From: Vreelandella subglaciescola
GTDB lineage: Bacteria; Pseudomonadota; Gammaproteobacteria; Pseudomonadales; Halomonadaceae
Direction of reading: 5' to 3'
Length of the DNA: 64,000 nt
Assembly: GCA_030454225.1 (NCBI GenBank)
Contig: JAKDRW010000004.1
Span: forward strand, 1-64,000
Positions 8,977-17,963 of this stretch are shown here, piece after piece. A program made the translations under genes and the position numbers. Numbering within the stretch: position 1 is the first letter of the stretch; each line of letters opens with the position of its first letter. The notes under the pieces were generated by a model. It had not been told where the DNA came from and did not search any database. It saw nothing but the letters and a program-made list of their open reading frames with translations.

Positions 8977-11900
8977 TCACAGCGACGTCGCGCCGCTGCC
9001 CTGCCACTGCGCCTCAAGCTCGGCGACCGGCAGCGGCCGGCCAAACAGGTAGCCCTGAAAGGCATGGCAGCGGTGCGCGGCGAGCCACTGGCGCTGGGTA
9101 TCGGTTTCCACGCCTTCGGCAATCACCGCAAGCCCCAGGCTTTGCGCCAGCGCAATGGTACTTTCCACAATCGCGCCGTTGGCGGCACTGGCGGGCAGCT
9201 GGCGCACAAAGCTCTGGTCGATTTTTAACTGATCAAGCGGCAGGTGCGCCAGATAGGCAAGCGACGAATAGCCGGTGCCGAAATCATCCAGCGAAAAACG
9301 CAGGCCATGTTCCTGCAAATGCTGCATTTTTTGCCGGGCATCGTCCTGGGCCTCGACGAACAGGGTTTCGGTCACTTCGAGCTTGAGCCGGGTGGCCGGG
9401 GCACCGGTGCGTTGCAGAATGGCTTTCATCCGGGGCACGAAGTCGTCCTCGCGGAACTGCACGGGGCTGATGTTGACGGCGATATCCCAACGGGCGGTTT
9501 GCGGGTCATCCTGCCATGCCACCAGCTGCTCGCAGGCGGTTTCAATCACCCAGGCGCCTACGTCGTTGATCATCTTGGTGCTTTCCAGCAGCGGGATAAA
9601 GTCTCCCGGCGACACCATACCGCGGGTGGGGTGCTCCCAGCGCAGCAGCGCTTCAACCCCGGTAAGCTCGCCGTGCTCGTCGACCTGGGGCTGGTAAAAT
9701 AGGCGCCACTGCTTATGCCACAGCGCCTGGCGCAGATCCCCTTCCAGGTAGGTTCGGCCCAACAGCTCTTTTTGCATCTGCGGGTCAAAAAACGCCAGCG
9801 TGTTGCGCCCCGCCGTTTTAGCCTGAAACAGCGCCATATCGGCCTGCTGCAGGCAGGTCTCCACGCCGTCTTCCGCGCCGCTGAGCATGGCAATGCCGAT
9901 ACTGCCGGTAATCACCACCGGCCCGCTGTCGAGCATGACCGGGCGGTGGATGGCCGCCAGCAGCTTGTGGGCAATGCGCTCGGCCTGCTCGGCGGCGCGC
10001 TCGAGGTTGTCATCCAACTGGTGCACCAGCACCGCGAACTCGTCGCCGCCCAGCCGCGACAGCGTATCGCTATCGCGCAGCATGTCGCTCAGCTCACCCG
10101 CCATGCGCTGCAGCAGCTGGTCGCCGGCGTAGTGGCCCAGGGTGTCGTTGACCTGCTTGAAGTTATCCAGATCGATAAACAGCAGCGCCCCGTGCGACGC
10201 CTCGCGCCGGTGGCTTTTCAACGCATCGCTGACACGATCGAGAAACAGGCGGCGGTTGGCAAGCCCGGTCAGCGGGTCGTAGAACGCCAGCCACTGTATT
10301 TCGCGCTCGGCGGCTTTGCGTTCGGTCAAATCGCTCAGCGTCGCCACGTAGTGGGTCAGCGCGCCCGACCCATCGCGCACCGCGCTCAAAGTGAGCCATT
10401 CGGGGTAAACGTTGCCGTCCTTACGCCGGTTCCATACTTCGCCTTCCCAAGAGCCTGTGCGGGCAACGCCGCCCCAAAGCGCCTGATAAAATGCCGCATC
10501 GTGGCGGCCTGAACTGAGCATCCGCGGGTTCTTCCCCAGCACTTCCTGTTCCGAGTAGCCGGTGATGCGCGAAAACGTAGCGTTCACCTTGAGAATATTT
10601 CCCCGATCATCGGTAATCATCATCCCCAAGTGAGTGTGAAACGCCGTGGCGGCAATGCGCAGGTCGGCCTCGTCTTCCCGGGCCTGGGTGACATCGCGCG
10701 CCGCCATCAAGATGCCGTCAAAGTGGCCGTCGCGCGCGGCCAGCGGGCTCAGGATGGCGTGAAAATAGCGCTGCTGTCCATCCATCCAGAGCGTATAAGG
10801 AAACTCCTCGACGTTGCCCCCACGCTTGACGCGCTCGAAGGCCACGTCGAGCTCATCGCTCACGCGGCGCGGCAATACCTCACCGTAATAGCTACCCAGC
10901 ATCGCCCCGGCATCGCGCAGCAGCCATTGTTTGTCCACCGCATGCAGGTAGGTCATGCGCCCGCCTTCATCGAAGACAAAGATCATGTCCTGAATCGAGC
11001 CCACCAGCGCCTCAAGGCGCGCCTCCCGCATTTGCGCCTGGGCGCGCGCCGCTTCGCGCTCGCTGATGCGGGCCACCAGCTGCTGCGCCAGGCGCAGACG
11101 GTTGAGGTAGTGGCGCAGCCCCCAAGCGCCCAGCAGCGCGACCGCCGCGGCAATCAGCGAAAGTGCCCAAGCGCGCTGCTGCCAGCCGTCCAGCACCGAG
11201 TCCATCCGGTCGCCCACGATCACGGTATAGGGCAGGTCGGGCAGTTTTTGCAGCCAGTAAAGGCGTTCGGTGTCGTCCAGCGGCGACGTCAGCCACATAG
11301 AGGCCGTGGTGGCTTCACCAGCAAAAAAAGCGCTCAGGCGGTCGCTGCTAACGGGCACATTGAGCGAGTCCTCGCCCGCCACACTGTGCCGTCTGGCCAG
11401 CAGCTGCTGATCGGAGTCCACCAGCGCGATGGTTTCTCCCGCACGCATCGACAGCTTCGCCAGGGTATCGTCAAACACACGGGGCGCCAGCCGCGCCGTG
11501 ACCAAACCGGCAAAATCACCGTTGGCGTCGCGCAGCCGCCGCGTATAGGCAATGTAGTAATCGCGAATAAACGCCGACCAGTAAAGCGGGCTTATGTCCT
11601 GCTCAAGGTCGGGGGTTTCCTGAAACGCGCGAAAGTACGTCATCCGGCTTAAGTCAAAGCCCGGCGGATGATACGCGCTGGAACTTGCCCTCACGCGCCC
11701 GCGGGTGTCCATCACGGTCAGCTCGTCCACCAGCGGCAGGGTATCGCGGCGCGCCTTGAGCGCGTCTTCCAGCCGGTACGGCGCCATCAGCGCCGCATCA
11801 AGCGGGGGGGGCAAGCAGCTGGCCTACGCCCACCAGCGCCTGATCGCTCAGGGTGAACGTCGTGTTGACCCACTGCGCCACCAGATCGGCACGCGTTGAG

Positions 11901-12070
11901 TTATGCTCGTCTGCCGCCTGAATTTCGCGGCGATACTGATCAGCCAGCAGCCAGGCAAATACCGCCAGCATCGCGATAAGTGCAAGGCCATAAAGGCCAA
12001 TGGCACCTAAGCGTAGCCGCCGGTTGGCACATACTGCGGTATGATCCGCCATGCAAGAGGCATCGGCCAT
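8977..12070 (-). CDS. Membrane PAS-GGDEF-EAL c-di-GMP sensor, frameshifted near its N-terminus
   Basis: Two frames join at a run of eight G (11804-11811). The upstream frame (12070 to 11798) gives the first membrane helix, LRLGAIGLYGLALIAMLAVFAWLL, and stops soon after the run; the main frame (945 codons) carries the rest. Removing one G gives a continuous 1030-residue protein: membrane helix, extracytoplasmic Cache-like sensor, second helix (ALSLIAAAVALLGAWGL), two PAS domains, a GGDEF domain (LSRLGGDEFAVL, with an RxxD inhibitory site) and an EAL domain (GVEALLRWEHP, DDFGTGYSSL). Both catalytic motifs are intact. The run may be a sequencing error, a fixed mutation or a slippage switch. Without the first frame, translation could start at TTG 11814, making a protein lacking its first anchor. 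Confidence 0.85.
11804..11811. repeat. G8 homopolymer at the frameshift
   Basis: Eight consecutive G (C on the coding strand) lie exactly where the reading frame of the PAS-GGDEF-EAL gene changes. Seven bases would read QLLAPPLDAAL without interruption. Confidence 0.85.
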
Positions 12071-12339
12071 GGCACAAGGAGCCTTTTGTTAGTGTGGTGA
12101 GGGCTGCCAGATACACTTGCCCTTTCGCTGATGCACCCGCGAAGGCGTATACATTTACTGACATAGTTTGCTCTTATGTTAGCAAACGTCCGCTGGTACA
12201 AGTCGGAAATAACCATAATCGACTGCTTTCTATGGATGAACACCCGCCACCGCATGAAAATTGGGGGGAGAAACAAACGGTAAGGCCACCGCCGACGCCA
12301 TAAATGCCGGACAACCCACCCACCAAACGAGAGGCACAC

Positions 12340-13002
12340 ATGCTCATTTCGCGAGAACGCCGCCCGTATTCGCTACGCGCCGGTGCGGCGCTGCTATTGA
12401 TGCTGCTGCTTTCGGGCTGCGCGGCGTTTTCCCCGGCCCCGCCCGAGCGCCAGGACAACCTGTGCGAGATGTTCCGCCAGCAGCCTGGCTGGTACGACTA
12501 TGCCAACGATTCTGTCAAAAAATGGGGCACGCCGATTGCCACGCAGATGGCGTTTATCCAGCAGGAGTCGTCGTTTAAAAGCCACGTTCGACCGCCGCGC
12601 ACGCATATTCTCGGATTTATCCCTGGCCCCAGGCCGTCGTCGGCCAAAGGCTACGCCCAGGCACAGGATCCGGTTTGGGGGGAGTATCGCGACGATGCCG
12701 GCAGTTTTTTTGCCCGCCGTACGCACATGCGCTACGCCACCGATTTTATTGGCTGGTATAACGCCCGCACGCACGCACAAACGGGCATTTCACTGCATAA
12801 CCCCGAACACCTGTATCTGGCCTACCACGAAGGTGCCGGCGGCTATCAGCGCGGCAGCTACCGCGCCAAGCCGCAGGTGCGCCGCGCCGCGTCGCGGGTG
12901 GCGCAGCGCGCGGGGCGCTATCAGGCCCAGCTGAATGCCTGCAAAGCCGAGTTTCAGTGCCGTCGGTTTTACCAGGTCTGGCCGTTTTGCCGCGCCGACT
13001 GA
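12340..13002 (+). CDS. Lytic transglycosylase-like lipoprotein
   Basis: The 220-residue product starts at ATG 12340 (gagagg upstream), with a lipoprotein signal ending at the lipobox LLSGC. The mature part contains TPIATQMAFIQQESSFKSHV, the catalytic-glutamate segment of SLT-type lytic transglycosylases, then a glycine-rich GYAQAQDPVWGEY and LYLAYHEGAGGY, which match the later SLT motifs. It should sit in the outer-membrane inner leaflet and cut or bind peptidoglycan. Two cysteine pairs near the C-terminus (NACKAEFQC, PFC) may form disulfides. It appears monocistronic. Confidence 0.8.
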   Translation: MLISRERRPYSLRAGAALLLMLLLSGCAAFSPAPPERQDNLCEMFRQQPGWYDYANDSVKKWGTPIATQMAFIQQESSFKSHVRPPRTHILGFIPGPRPSSAKGYAQAQDPVWGEYRDDAGSFFARRTHMRYATDFIGWYNARTHAQTGISLHNPEHLYLAYHEGAGGYQRGSYRAKPQVRRAASRVAQRAGRYQAQLNACKAEFQCRRFYQVWPFCRAD

Positions 13003-13085
13003 GCGTACGGGCCGTATTTGACAGGGCGTGAAGAGAACGCTACCGTCAAATAAAAGAAAATGAGAATCAATACAAGGCGTCCCGT

Positions 13086-13457
13086 ATGAATAGCGAAAGT
13101 CGCCAGCTGCGCCAAACGATTATTTTTCTGCGTACCTCTGTCGAAGCGGTTCAGCACTCCATTGCCGGGCGTCTCGACGACCCGCTGCCGTGCTGGCTCG
13201 ACACCAGCCTGCTCGACCTGCTGTCGCGCGAGCTTCACCGCTGCCATAAAGAGGCGCAGCCGCTGTCACACGACGCAGCCGCTCAGCTATGGCTGGCCGC
13301 CACGCGCTGCGAACTGTTGCTCAAACAGTGCCCGGGCGTTCTCAGCAGCACGCTTTGCTATCACCAGCTCGCCGCAATTTTGCTGCCGATCAACGCCGCT
13401 GCCGCTTGCCTTGTGCTGCCCACAAAAAAGCGCCGCTGGCCTTGGCAGCGGCGCTGA
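13086..13457 (+). CDS. Hypothetical protein, 123 residues
   Basis: A leucine- and cysteine-rich helical protein, MNSESRQLRQTIIFLRTSVEAVQHS..., with an arginine/lysine-rich tail. No family recognised. The frame is open and starts at ATG 13086, with caaggcg upstream. The spacer contains aaatgagaatcaatac, which weakly resembles half of a Fur box. The final codons overlap a strong inverted repeat, so the 3' end may double as a terminator. Confidence 0.45.
   Translation: MNSESRQLRQTIIFLRTSVEAVQHSIAGRLDDPLPCWLDTSLLDLLSRELHRCHKEAQPLSHDAAAQLWLAATRCELLLKQCPGVLSSTLCYHQLAAILLPINAAAACLVLPTKKRRWPWQRR
13424..13455 (-). terminator. Hairpin with U-tract on the minus strand
   Basis: AGCGCCGCTG and CAGCGGCGCT form a perfect 10-bp stem with a seven-base loop. 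Read leftward it is followed by TTTTTT, the form of an intrinsic terminator for minus-strand transcription. No minus-strand gene directly upstream was found; it might stop read-through from the CbiX-like gene, or transcripts antisense to tspO. Confidence 0.5.
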
Positions 13458-13606
13458 AATAGCGGCGTGCGATCACCGCGACCCTAAGTGGTCTAACGAG
13501 CGACGGCGTATTAAACTAATGCTAATGGGCAGCAGATGAATTATTACCAAGCGCCTCCAACCGGCACGCCATTGATATACTTCATCAACAACAGGAGAAC
13601 CTCCTC

Positions 13607-14074
13607 TTGCTGTCACTACTGAGCCTAGTTGTATCACTCGGGTTAGTGGGGGCTACTGCCTCTAGCGGCGCGCGTTTTCGCCCCGACGCCTGGTATCGCG
13701 TCCTTTCCAAACCCGCCTGGACACCCCCCGATTTGGCGTTTCCTATTGCTTGGGGCATCCTGTATTTGCTCATGGCGATTGCCGCTTGGCGCGTGTACCT
13801 GGCCGAGCCGTCAGCTGCACGCAGTGCCGGATTAGTATGTTACGCGCTGCAGCTGGCCGCTAACGCTGCCTGGTCGTGGCTGTTTTTTGGCCGGCGGAAA
13901 ATCGTCAGCGCGCTGCTGGATATCGTCCTGCTACTGGGCCTGATTATTACCACCACGGCTCTGTTTTCCCGTGCTAGCGAGTTGGCCGCTTGGCTAATGC
14001 TGCCTTATATACTCTGGGTCATGCTTGCACTGGCGCTTAACGCCAGCGTCTGGTGGCTTAACCGCCGCGCATAG
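13607..14074 (+). CDS. TspO/MBR family tryptophan-rich sensory protein
   Basis: Five-helix membrane protein that in bacteria binds porphyrins and takes part in redox or stress signalling. The 155-residue length is typical. Family motifs are KPAWTPPDLAFPIAWGILYLLM, LQLAANAAWSWLFFGRR and LPYILWVMLALALNASVWWLN. The start is TTG 13607, preceded by ggag at a good distance; no in-frame ATG precedes the conserved helix. A tetrapyrrole chelatase-like gene lies convergent to it 25 bases downstream, a suggestive though not conclusive pairing. Confidence 0.92.
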   Translation: MLSLLSLVVSLGLVGATASSGARFRPDAWYRVLSKPAWTPPDLAFPIAWGILYLLMAIAAWRVYLAEPSAARSAGLVCYALQLAANAAWSWLFFGRRKIVSALLDIVLLLGLIITTTALFSRASELAAWLMLPYILWVMLALALNASVWWLNRRA

Positions 14075-14098
14075 CCTGAAATATAGCTGCCAAAGTGT

Positions 14099-14950
14099 CT
14101 AGCTCACCATATCCGCCAGCGCCTGCTGCAGGCGCGACTCCAGAATTGCCACGATACCGGGGTGCTCACCCACCAGCCGCGTGGGGGTAATGCGCCGCTC
14201 CGGCTGGCGGCTTGCCGCCGCACAAATAGCGGCGATATCGCCGTCTTCGCCGGCGTGGCGACCGGGCGACAAAAACAGCAGCGCCAGCACCACGTCGTTA
14301 CCTGCCAGCGCCTTGCGCTCCAGCGCATCTTCCAGCAGCGGCTCGTTGAAGCGATAGGCGTCGCCCTCGCGGCGCTCCATCGACGCCGGCATCACGCCCA
14401 CGGCCTCGTCAACCAGCAGCACGCTCAGCTGCCCCGCCAGCCGGTTACGCACCGCGGTAACCTCCGGCGCGGGGCTGCCGTGATCCACCAGCACCACGTT
14501 GAACGCCGCGTCGGGGCGCTCGGTTTCGCGCGGCCTCTCACGCACGTTATCCGCAAGTATTTGCGCGAGACGCAGATCGACCGGCGCCTGCTCGTCGACC
14601 AGCGGCGGCGCTACCGTGACGCGCACACCGGGAAAGCGCGCCTGAAGCTGCGCCATACGCATAGGCAGGTACTCGCTCAGCGCGCGGCTGGGGCCGAAGA
14701 AAAACGGCACCACGACAATAGCCGTCACGCCTCGCGCGGCTTCACGCTCCGCGGCCGGTCCAAGCGTTAACGCCGGCTCGCCGCCGAGCGTCTCGGGCGC
14801 CACTTTATGCGAATGCAAAAGCGAAGCGGCGTGGACCGTTTCACCGCAGCGGATACTTAAACGCGCCGCCACCCGACGCAGGTTAAGCGTTGCCTGCGGG
14901 CGCAGCGAACCATTATCGACCAGAAAAATTGCCCGCGTAGAAGCTGTCAT
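14099..14950 (-). CDS. CbiX/SirB-type sirohydrochlorin chelatase-like protein
   Basis: A 283-residue protein with two homologous chelatase halves. Each half begins with a strand and GS loop: FLVDNGSLRPQA near residue 9 and VLVDHGSPAPEV near residue 153. Family members use a histidine at this point to insert cobalt or iron into sirohydrochlorin; here the second half keeps it and the first has asparagine. VVVPFFFGPSRALSEYLP and LALLFLSPGRHAGEDGDI are the matching second motifs. The real substrate is uncertain, and a tetrapyrrole-binding rather than catalytic role is possible. The start has no close competitor in frame. Confidence 0.8.
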   Translation of the reverse strand: MTASTRAIFLVDNGSLRPQATLNLRRVAARLSIRCGETVHAASLLHSHKVAPETLGGEPALTLGPAAEREAARGVTAIVVVPFFFGPSRALSEYLPMRMAQLQARFPGVRVTVAPPLVDEQAPVDLRLAQILADNVRERPRETERPDAAFNVVLVDHGSPAPEVTAVRNRLAGQLSVLLVDEAVGVMPASMERREGDAYRFNEPLLEDALERKALAGNDVVLALLFLSPGRHAGEDGDIAAICAAASRQPERRITPTRLVGEHPGIVAILESRLQQALADMVS

Positions 14951-15032
14951 TCGGCGACCCTATATTGGAGAATATCGATATACTATTGCACTGAGCCAGC
15001 ACGCCGCTAGCGACGGACCTTCAGGAGCCAGC

Positions 15033-15920
15033 ATGTCGACAGAACAAAAACAGCCGTCCGCCGTACCGCTTTCCAGCCTGCTGCTCGCCGTTGTGGGTGC
15101 CGTGGGCATGGCCACCATCGGCGTGATCTCGCGCATTACCCAGCTAAACGCTGAAAGCATTACCTTTTATCGCCTGGGACTAGGCGCCCTGTTTCTGTTT
15201 TTGTACCTGATTATCACCCGGCGCGGCCAGCATTTACGCCACGCACCCGGCTGGGGCGTGGTCGTCAGCGGCGGCTTTTTGGCGGTATTTATTCTGTGCT
15301 ACGTGCAGGCGATGAACTATACCCAGATGGCCAACGCGATTTTAATGGTCTATCTGGCGCCGGTGTTTTCGGCGCTGGTGGCACATTTTTTGTTTCACGA
15401 ACGGCTCGGGCGCGTCCAGGTCGGGTGCATTGCTGCTGCCCTGTTCGGCTTTGCGATGATGCAGGAGTTTCACCTCCAGCTGGACGGCGGCCGTGATGCC
15501 GTGGGCCTCGGGTTCGGGCTTTTGGCCATGCTCGCCTACAGCGCGTTCATCCTCACCAACCGGGGCTTGCCCCCGCGCACCAATGATCGTACCGGCGCTT
15601 TCTGGCAGCTTTTTTTTGGCGCGCTAGTGATTCTGCCGTTTGCTTTGCTCAAGCCGGCAGGGCTGGGCGCCGAGGCCTGGCAATGGCCGTGGCTGCTGGG
15701 CGCCGGCCTGGTACCGGGCTTTCTCGCGCTGCTCTGCGCGGTGCTGGCCATGAACCGCCTGCCCACGGCGCTTTACGGCACCCTGGCCTACTGCGAACCG
15801 CTGGCCGTCGTATTGTTCGGCTGGAGCCTGTTTGGCGAAGCGCTAACGCCACTACAGCTGTCGGGCGGCGGCGTTATTGTAGCCAGCGGCATTTTTCAGG
15901 CACGCCTGAGTCAGCGTTAA
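15033..15920 (+). CDS. EamA/DMT family transporter
   Basis: Ten predicted membrane helices in two EamA repeats over 295 residues, as in RhaT/YdcZ-like drug/metabolite exporters. The first repeat contains ITQLNAESITFYRLGLGALFLFLYLI and the second AMNRLPTALYGTLAYCEPLAVVLFGWSLFGEALT, a typical EamA ending. AGGAGCC precedes ATG 15033. The substrate is unknown. The 3' end overlaps the convergent small membrane-protein gene by four bases. Confidence 0.88.
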   Translation: MSTEQKQPSAVPLSSLLLAVVGAVGMATIGVISRITQLNAESITFYRLGLGALFLFLYLIITRRGQHLRHAPGWGVVVSGGFLAVFILCYVQAMNYTQMANAILMVYLAPVFSALVAHFLFHERLGRVQVGCIAAALFGFAMMQEFHLQLDGGRDAVGLGFGLLAMLAYSAFILTNRGLPPRTNDRTGAFWQLFFGALVILPFALLKPAGLGAEAWQWPWLLGAGLVPGFLALLCAVLAMNRLPTALYGTLAYCEPLAVVLFGWSLFGEALTPLQLSGGGVIVASGIFQARLSQR

Positions 15921-16210
15921 AACAGCAGCCAGGATAGCAGCAGCAGTCCGATGGCCACCCGCACAATCGCACCGAATAGCGACCCACGCAGCAGCGCGCG
16001 CAGGCCGCTGAACAACAGCCAGAGCCCGATCACCAGCACCACAATACTGAAAAACGAACCGCTGATGCCCAATGACCGCGCTAAGCCATCGAAAAAGTCG
16101 TGTATGGCGTCGAAGGTATTATCGAACAGCGCGAGCAAAAACGTGACCACGGCATGAATCGCGTCACCGATCGTCTCGCCGATATCGTCAAAAAATCCAC
16201 TAGCTTGCAT
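15917..16210 (-). CDS. Small membrane protein
   Basis: A product of 97 residues from ATG 16210, or 101 from the upstream GTG 16222. The first half is amphipathic and acidic (FFDDIGETIGDAIHAVVTFLLALFDNTFDAI); the second has two tightly packed hydrophobic segments (FFSIVVLVIGLWLLFSGL and LFGAIVRVAIGLLLLSWLLF). No family recognised. It overlaps the convergent EamA gene by four bases. Real expression is plausible from its hydrophobicity pattern but not proven. Confidence 0.6.
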   Translation of the reverse strand: MQASGFFDDIGETIGDAIHAVVTFLLALFDNTFDAIHDFFDGLARSLGISGSFFSIVVLVIGLWLLFSGLRALLRGSLFGAIVRVAIGLLLLSWLLF

Positions 16211-16360
16211 GGCAACATCCACAGCTCATAAAAACGGGGTCTATCATCCCTTTATCTACCCGCCGGTCACAACTTTCATTTTGCTCCAGCGCGGGCGACA
16301 AAGCACGCATAGACGTTTGATGTATTGTACTCCCAACGGCATTTGGGTATCACATACCCC

Positions 16361-16545
16361 AGTGCAAGCGGGAGAGACTGCTCTTGAAGAGCAGCGCCGA
16401 AGGAGCAACAGCCCCGGAAACTCTCAGGCAATCGGACCGCTTGTGCTCAACATCATTCCGAAGAGTGGCCGCGCCAGGCGTCATGCGCCACACCGAAGGA
16501 GCAAGCGCCCAGGGGCGTGAATCTCTCAGGTTCAAAACGGAAGGG
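16361..16545 (+). ncRNA. Tandem glycine riboswitch
   Basis: Two successive aptamers match the glycine riboswitch. The first (16361-16447) has a long closing stem (GCAAGCGG with CCGCTTGT), GGAGAG, CGCCGAAGGAGCAA, and CGGAAACTCTCAGGCAA followed by GGACCG. The second (about 16456-16545) has CCGAAGGAGCAAGCG and GAATCTCTCAGGTTCAAAACGGA, closed by TTCCG/CGGAA. Tandem aptamers typically switch on genes for glycine use. The regulated gene here is the DadA-like oxidoreductase 84 bases downstream. No obvious terminator was seen between them, so control may be at translation. Confidence 0.93.
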
Positions 16546-16628
16546 GCAGGTATTGGTGACCCACCAGCGCCTGTGTCCGACGCGTCTACCGTTTAACCAC
16601 AACCTTTGACGACCTGCGGGAGAGATTC

Positions 16629-17873
16629 ATGCGCCATATTGCTGTTATTGGTGGCGGCATCACCGGCATCACCACCGCCTATAGCCTGCTCAAGCGCGGC
16701 TTTGCCGTGAGCGTGTTTGAACAGAACCGCTACGCCGCGATGGAAACGTCCTTTGCCAACGGCGGCCAGCTATCGGCCTCCAACGCCGAGGTCTGGAATC
16801 ACTGGCCCACCATTACCAAGGGGCTGCGCTGGATGCTGCGCCGTGACGCCCCGCTGCTGGTCAACCCGCGCCCCAGCTGGCACAAGCTCAGCTGGTTTGC
16901 CGAGTTTATGCGCGCCATTCCCCAATACGGCGACAACACCACCGAAACCGCACGGCTGGCGATCGCTGCGCGCGAGCACCTGTTTCAGTGGGCCGACGAT
17001 GAAAACATCGACTTTGACGTCAAGCACAAAGGCATCCTGCACTTTTACCGCGACAAGGCGGGCTTTGACCACGCGGCAAAAGTATCACAGCTGCTGGCCC
17101 GGGGCGGACTCGAGCGCCGCACGGTGACCCCCGACGAAATGCGCGCGCTGGAGCCGACGCTTGCCGGAGACTATTACGGCGGCTTTTATACCGAAAGCGA
17201 CGCCACCGGCGACATCCACAAATTTACCCAAGGGCTTGCCCGCGCGGCCGAGCGCCGCGGCGCGACGCTCAACTACGGCTACCGCGTAGAGGATCTCGGC
17301 GCCAGCGCTGACGGCGCCTGGGTGGTGGCCAGCGCCGGCGGCGAGTCCGTACGCCAAACCTTTGACGGCGTGGTCGTCTGCGCCGGTACCGCCAGCCGGG
17401 CTCTCGCCGCCAAGCTTGGCGACCGCGTCAACGTCTACCCGGTCAAGGGCTACTCGATCACCGTGCAGCTTGACGACGCGGCCTCGCAGCAGGCCGCGCC
17501 CACGGTCAGCCTGCTCGATGACGAAACCAAGCTGGTGACCAGCCGGCTGGGAGCCGACCGCTTTCGCATTGCCGGTACCGCCGAGTTTAATGGCTTTAAC
17601 AAGGACATCCGCGACGATCGCATTCGCCCGCTGATCCGCTGGGTGGAAGAATGCTTTCCCGGCGTCAGCACGCGCCGTGTAGTGCCCTGGGCGGGGCTGC
17701 GGCCGATGCTGCCCAACATGATGCCCAAAGTCGGCGGCGGGCGCCTGCCGACGGTATTTTACAACACCGGCCACGGCCACCTGGGCTGGACGCTCTCGGC
17801 GATTACCGCCGAACTGCTGGCTGATGCCGTCAGCGCCTCTTCAACGCTTGGCGTCTCGGCGCCCGCCCGCTAA
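16629..17873 (+). CDS. FAD-dependent DadA-like amino-acid dehydrogenase
   Basis: A 414-residue flavoprotein of the D-amino-acid dehydrogenase small-subunit/glycine oxidase family. The N-terminal dinucleotide fold reads HIAVIGGGITGITTAYSLLKRGFAVSVFEQ; SFANGGQLSASNAEVWNHW and the C-terminal WAGLRPMLPNMMPKVGG and NTGHGHLGWTLS follow the DadA pattern. DadA oxidises D-amino acids, chiefly D-alanine, passing electrons to the respiratory chain. The upstream glycine riboswitch points to glycine or a close relative as the physiological substrate or signal, which is inference. GGGAGAG precedes ATG 16629, and a terminator follows the gene. Confidence 0.9.
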   Translation: MRHIAVIGGGITGITTAYSLLKRGFAVSVFEQNRYAAMETSFANGGQLSASNAEVWNHWPTITKGLRWMLRRDAPLLVNPRPSWHKLSWFAEFMRAIPQYGDNTTETARLAIAAREHLFQWADDENIDFDVKHKGILHFYRDKAGFDHAAKVSQLLARGGLERRTVTPDEMRALEPTLAGDYYGGFYTESDATGDIHKFTQGLARAAERRGATLNYGYRVEDLGASADGAWVVASAGGESVRQTFDGVVVCAGTASRALAAKLGDRVNVYPVKGYSITVQLDDAASQQAAPTVSLLDDETKLVTSRLGADRFRIAGTAEFNGFNKDIRDDRIRPLIRWVEECFPGVSTRRVVPWAGLRPMLPNMMPKVGGGRLPTVFYNTGHGHLGWTLSAITAELLADAVSASSTLGVSAPAR

Positions 17874-17891
17874 CGCCCGACGTTCCCAACT

Positions 17892-17928
17892 AACGCCATG
17901 CCCGCTTTTGCGGCCATGGCGTTTTTTC
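17892..17928 (+). terminator. Intrinsic terminator after the DadA-like gene
   Basis: AACGCCATG pairs with CATGGCGTT, with inner CCGC/GCGG pairing, and is followed by a run of T on the plus strand. It separates the gene from the convergent hglS-like gene. Confidence 0.8.
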
Positions 17929-17963
17929 TTCAAGCGATTTTCCGGCGTTATTCTACGCGCGGG

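Noticed and set aside
11798-12070. Independent 90-residue membrane protein
   Set aside because: Its hydrophobic helix is the natural N-terminal anchor of the adjoining sensor, and the two frames join at the G8 run.
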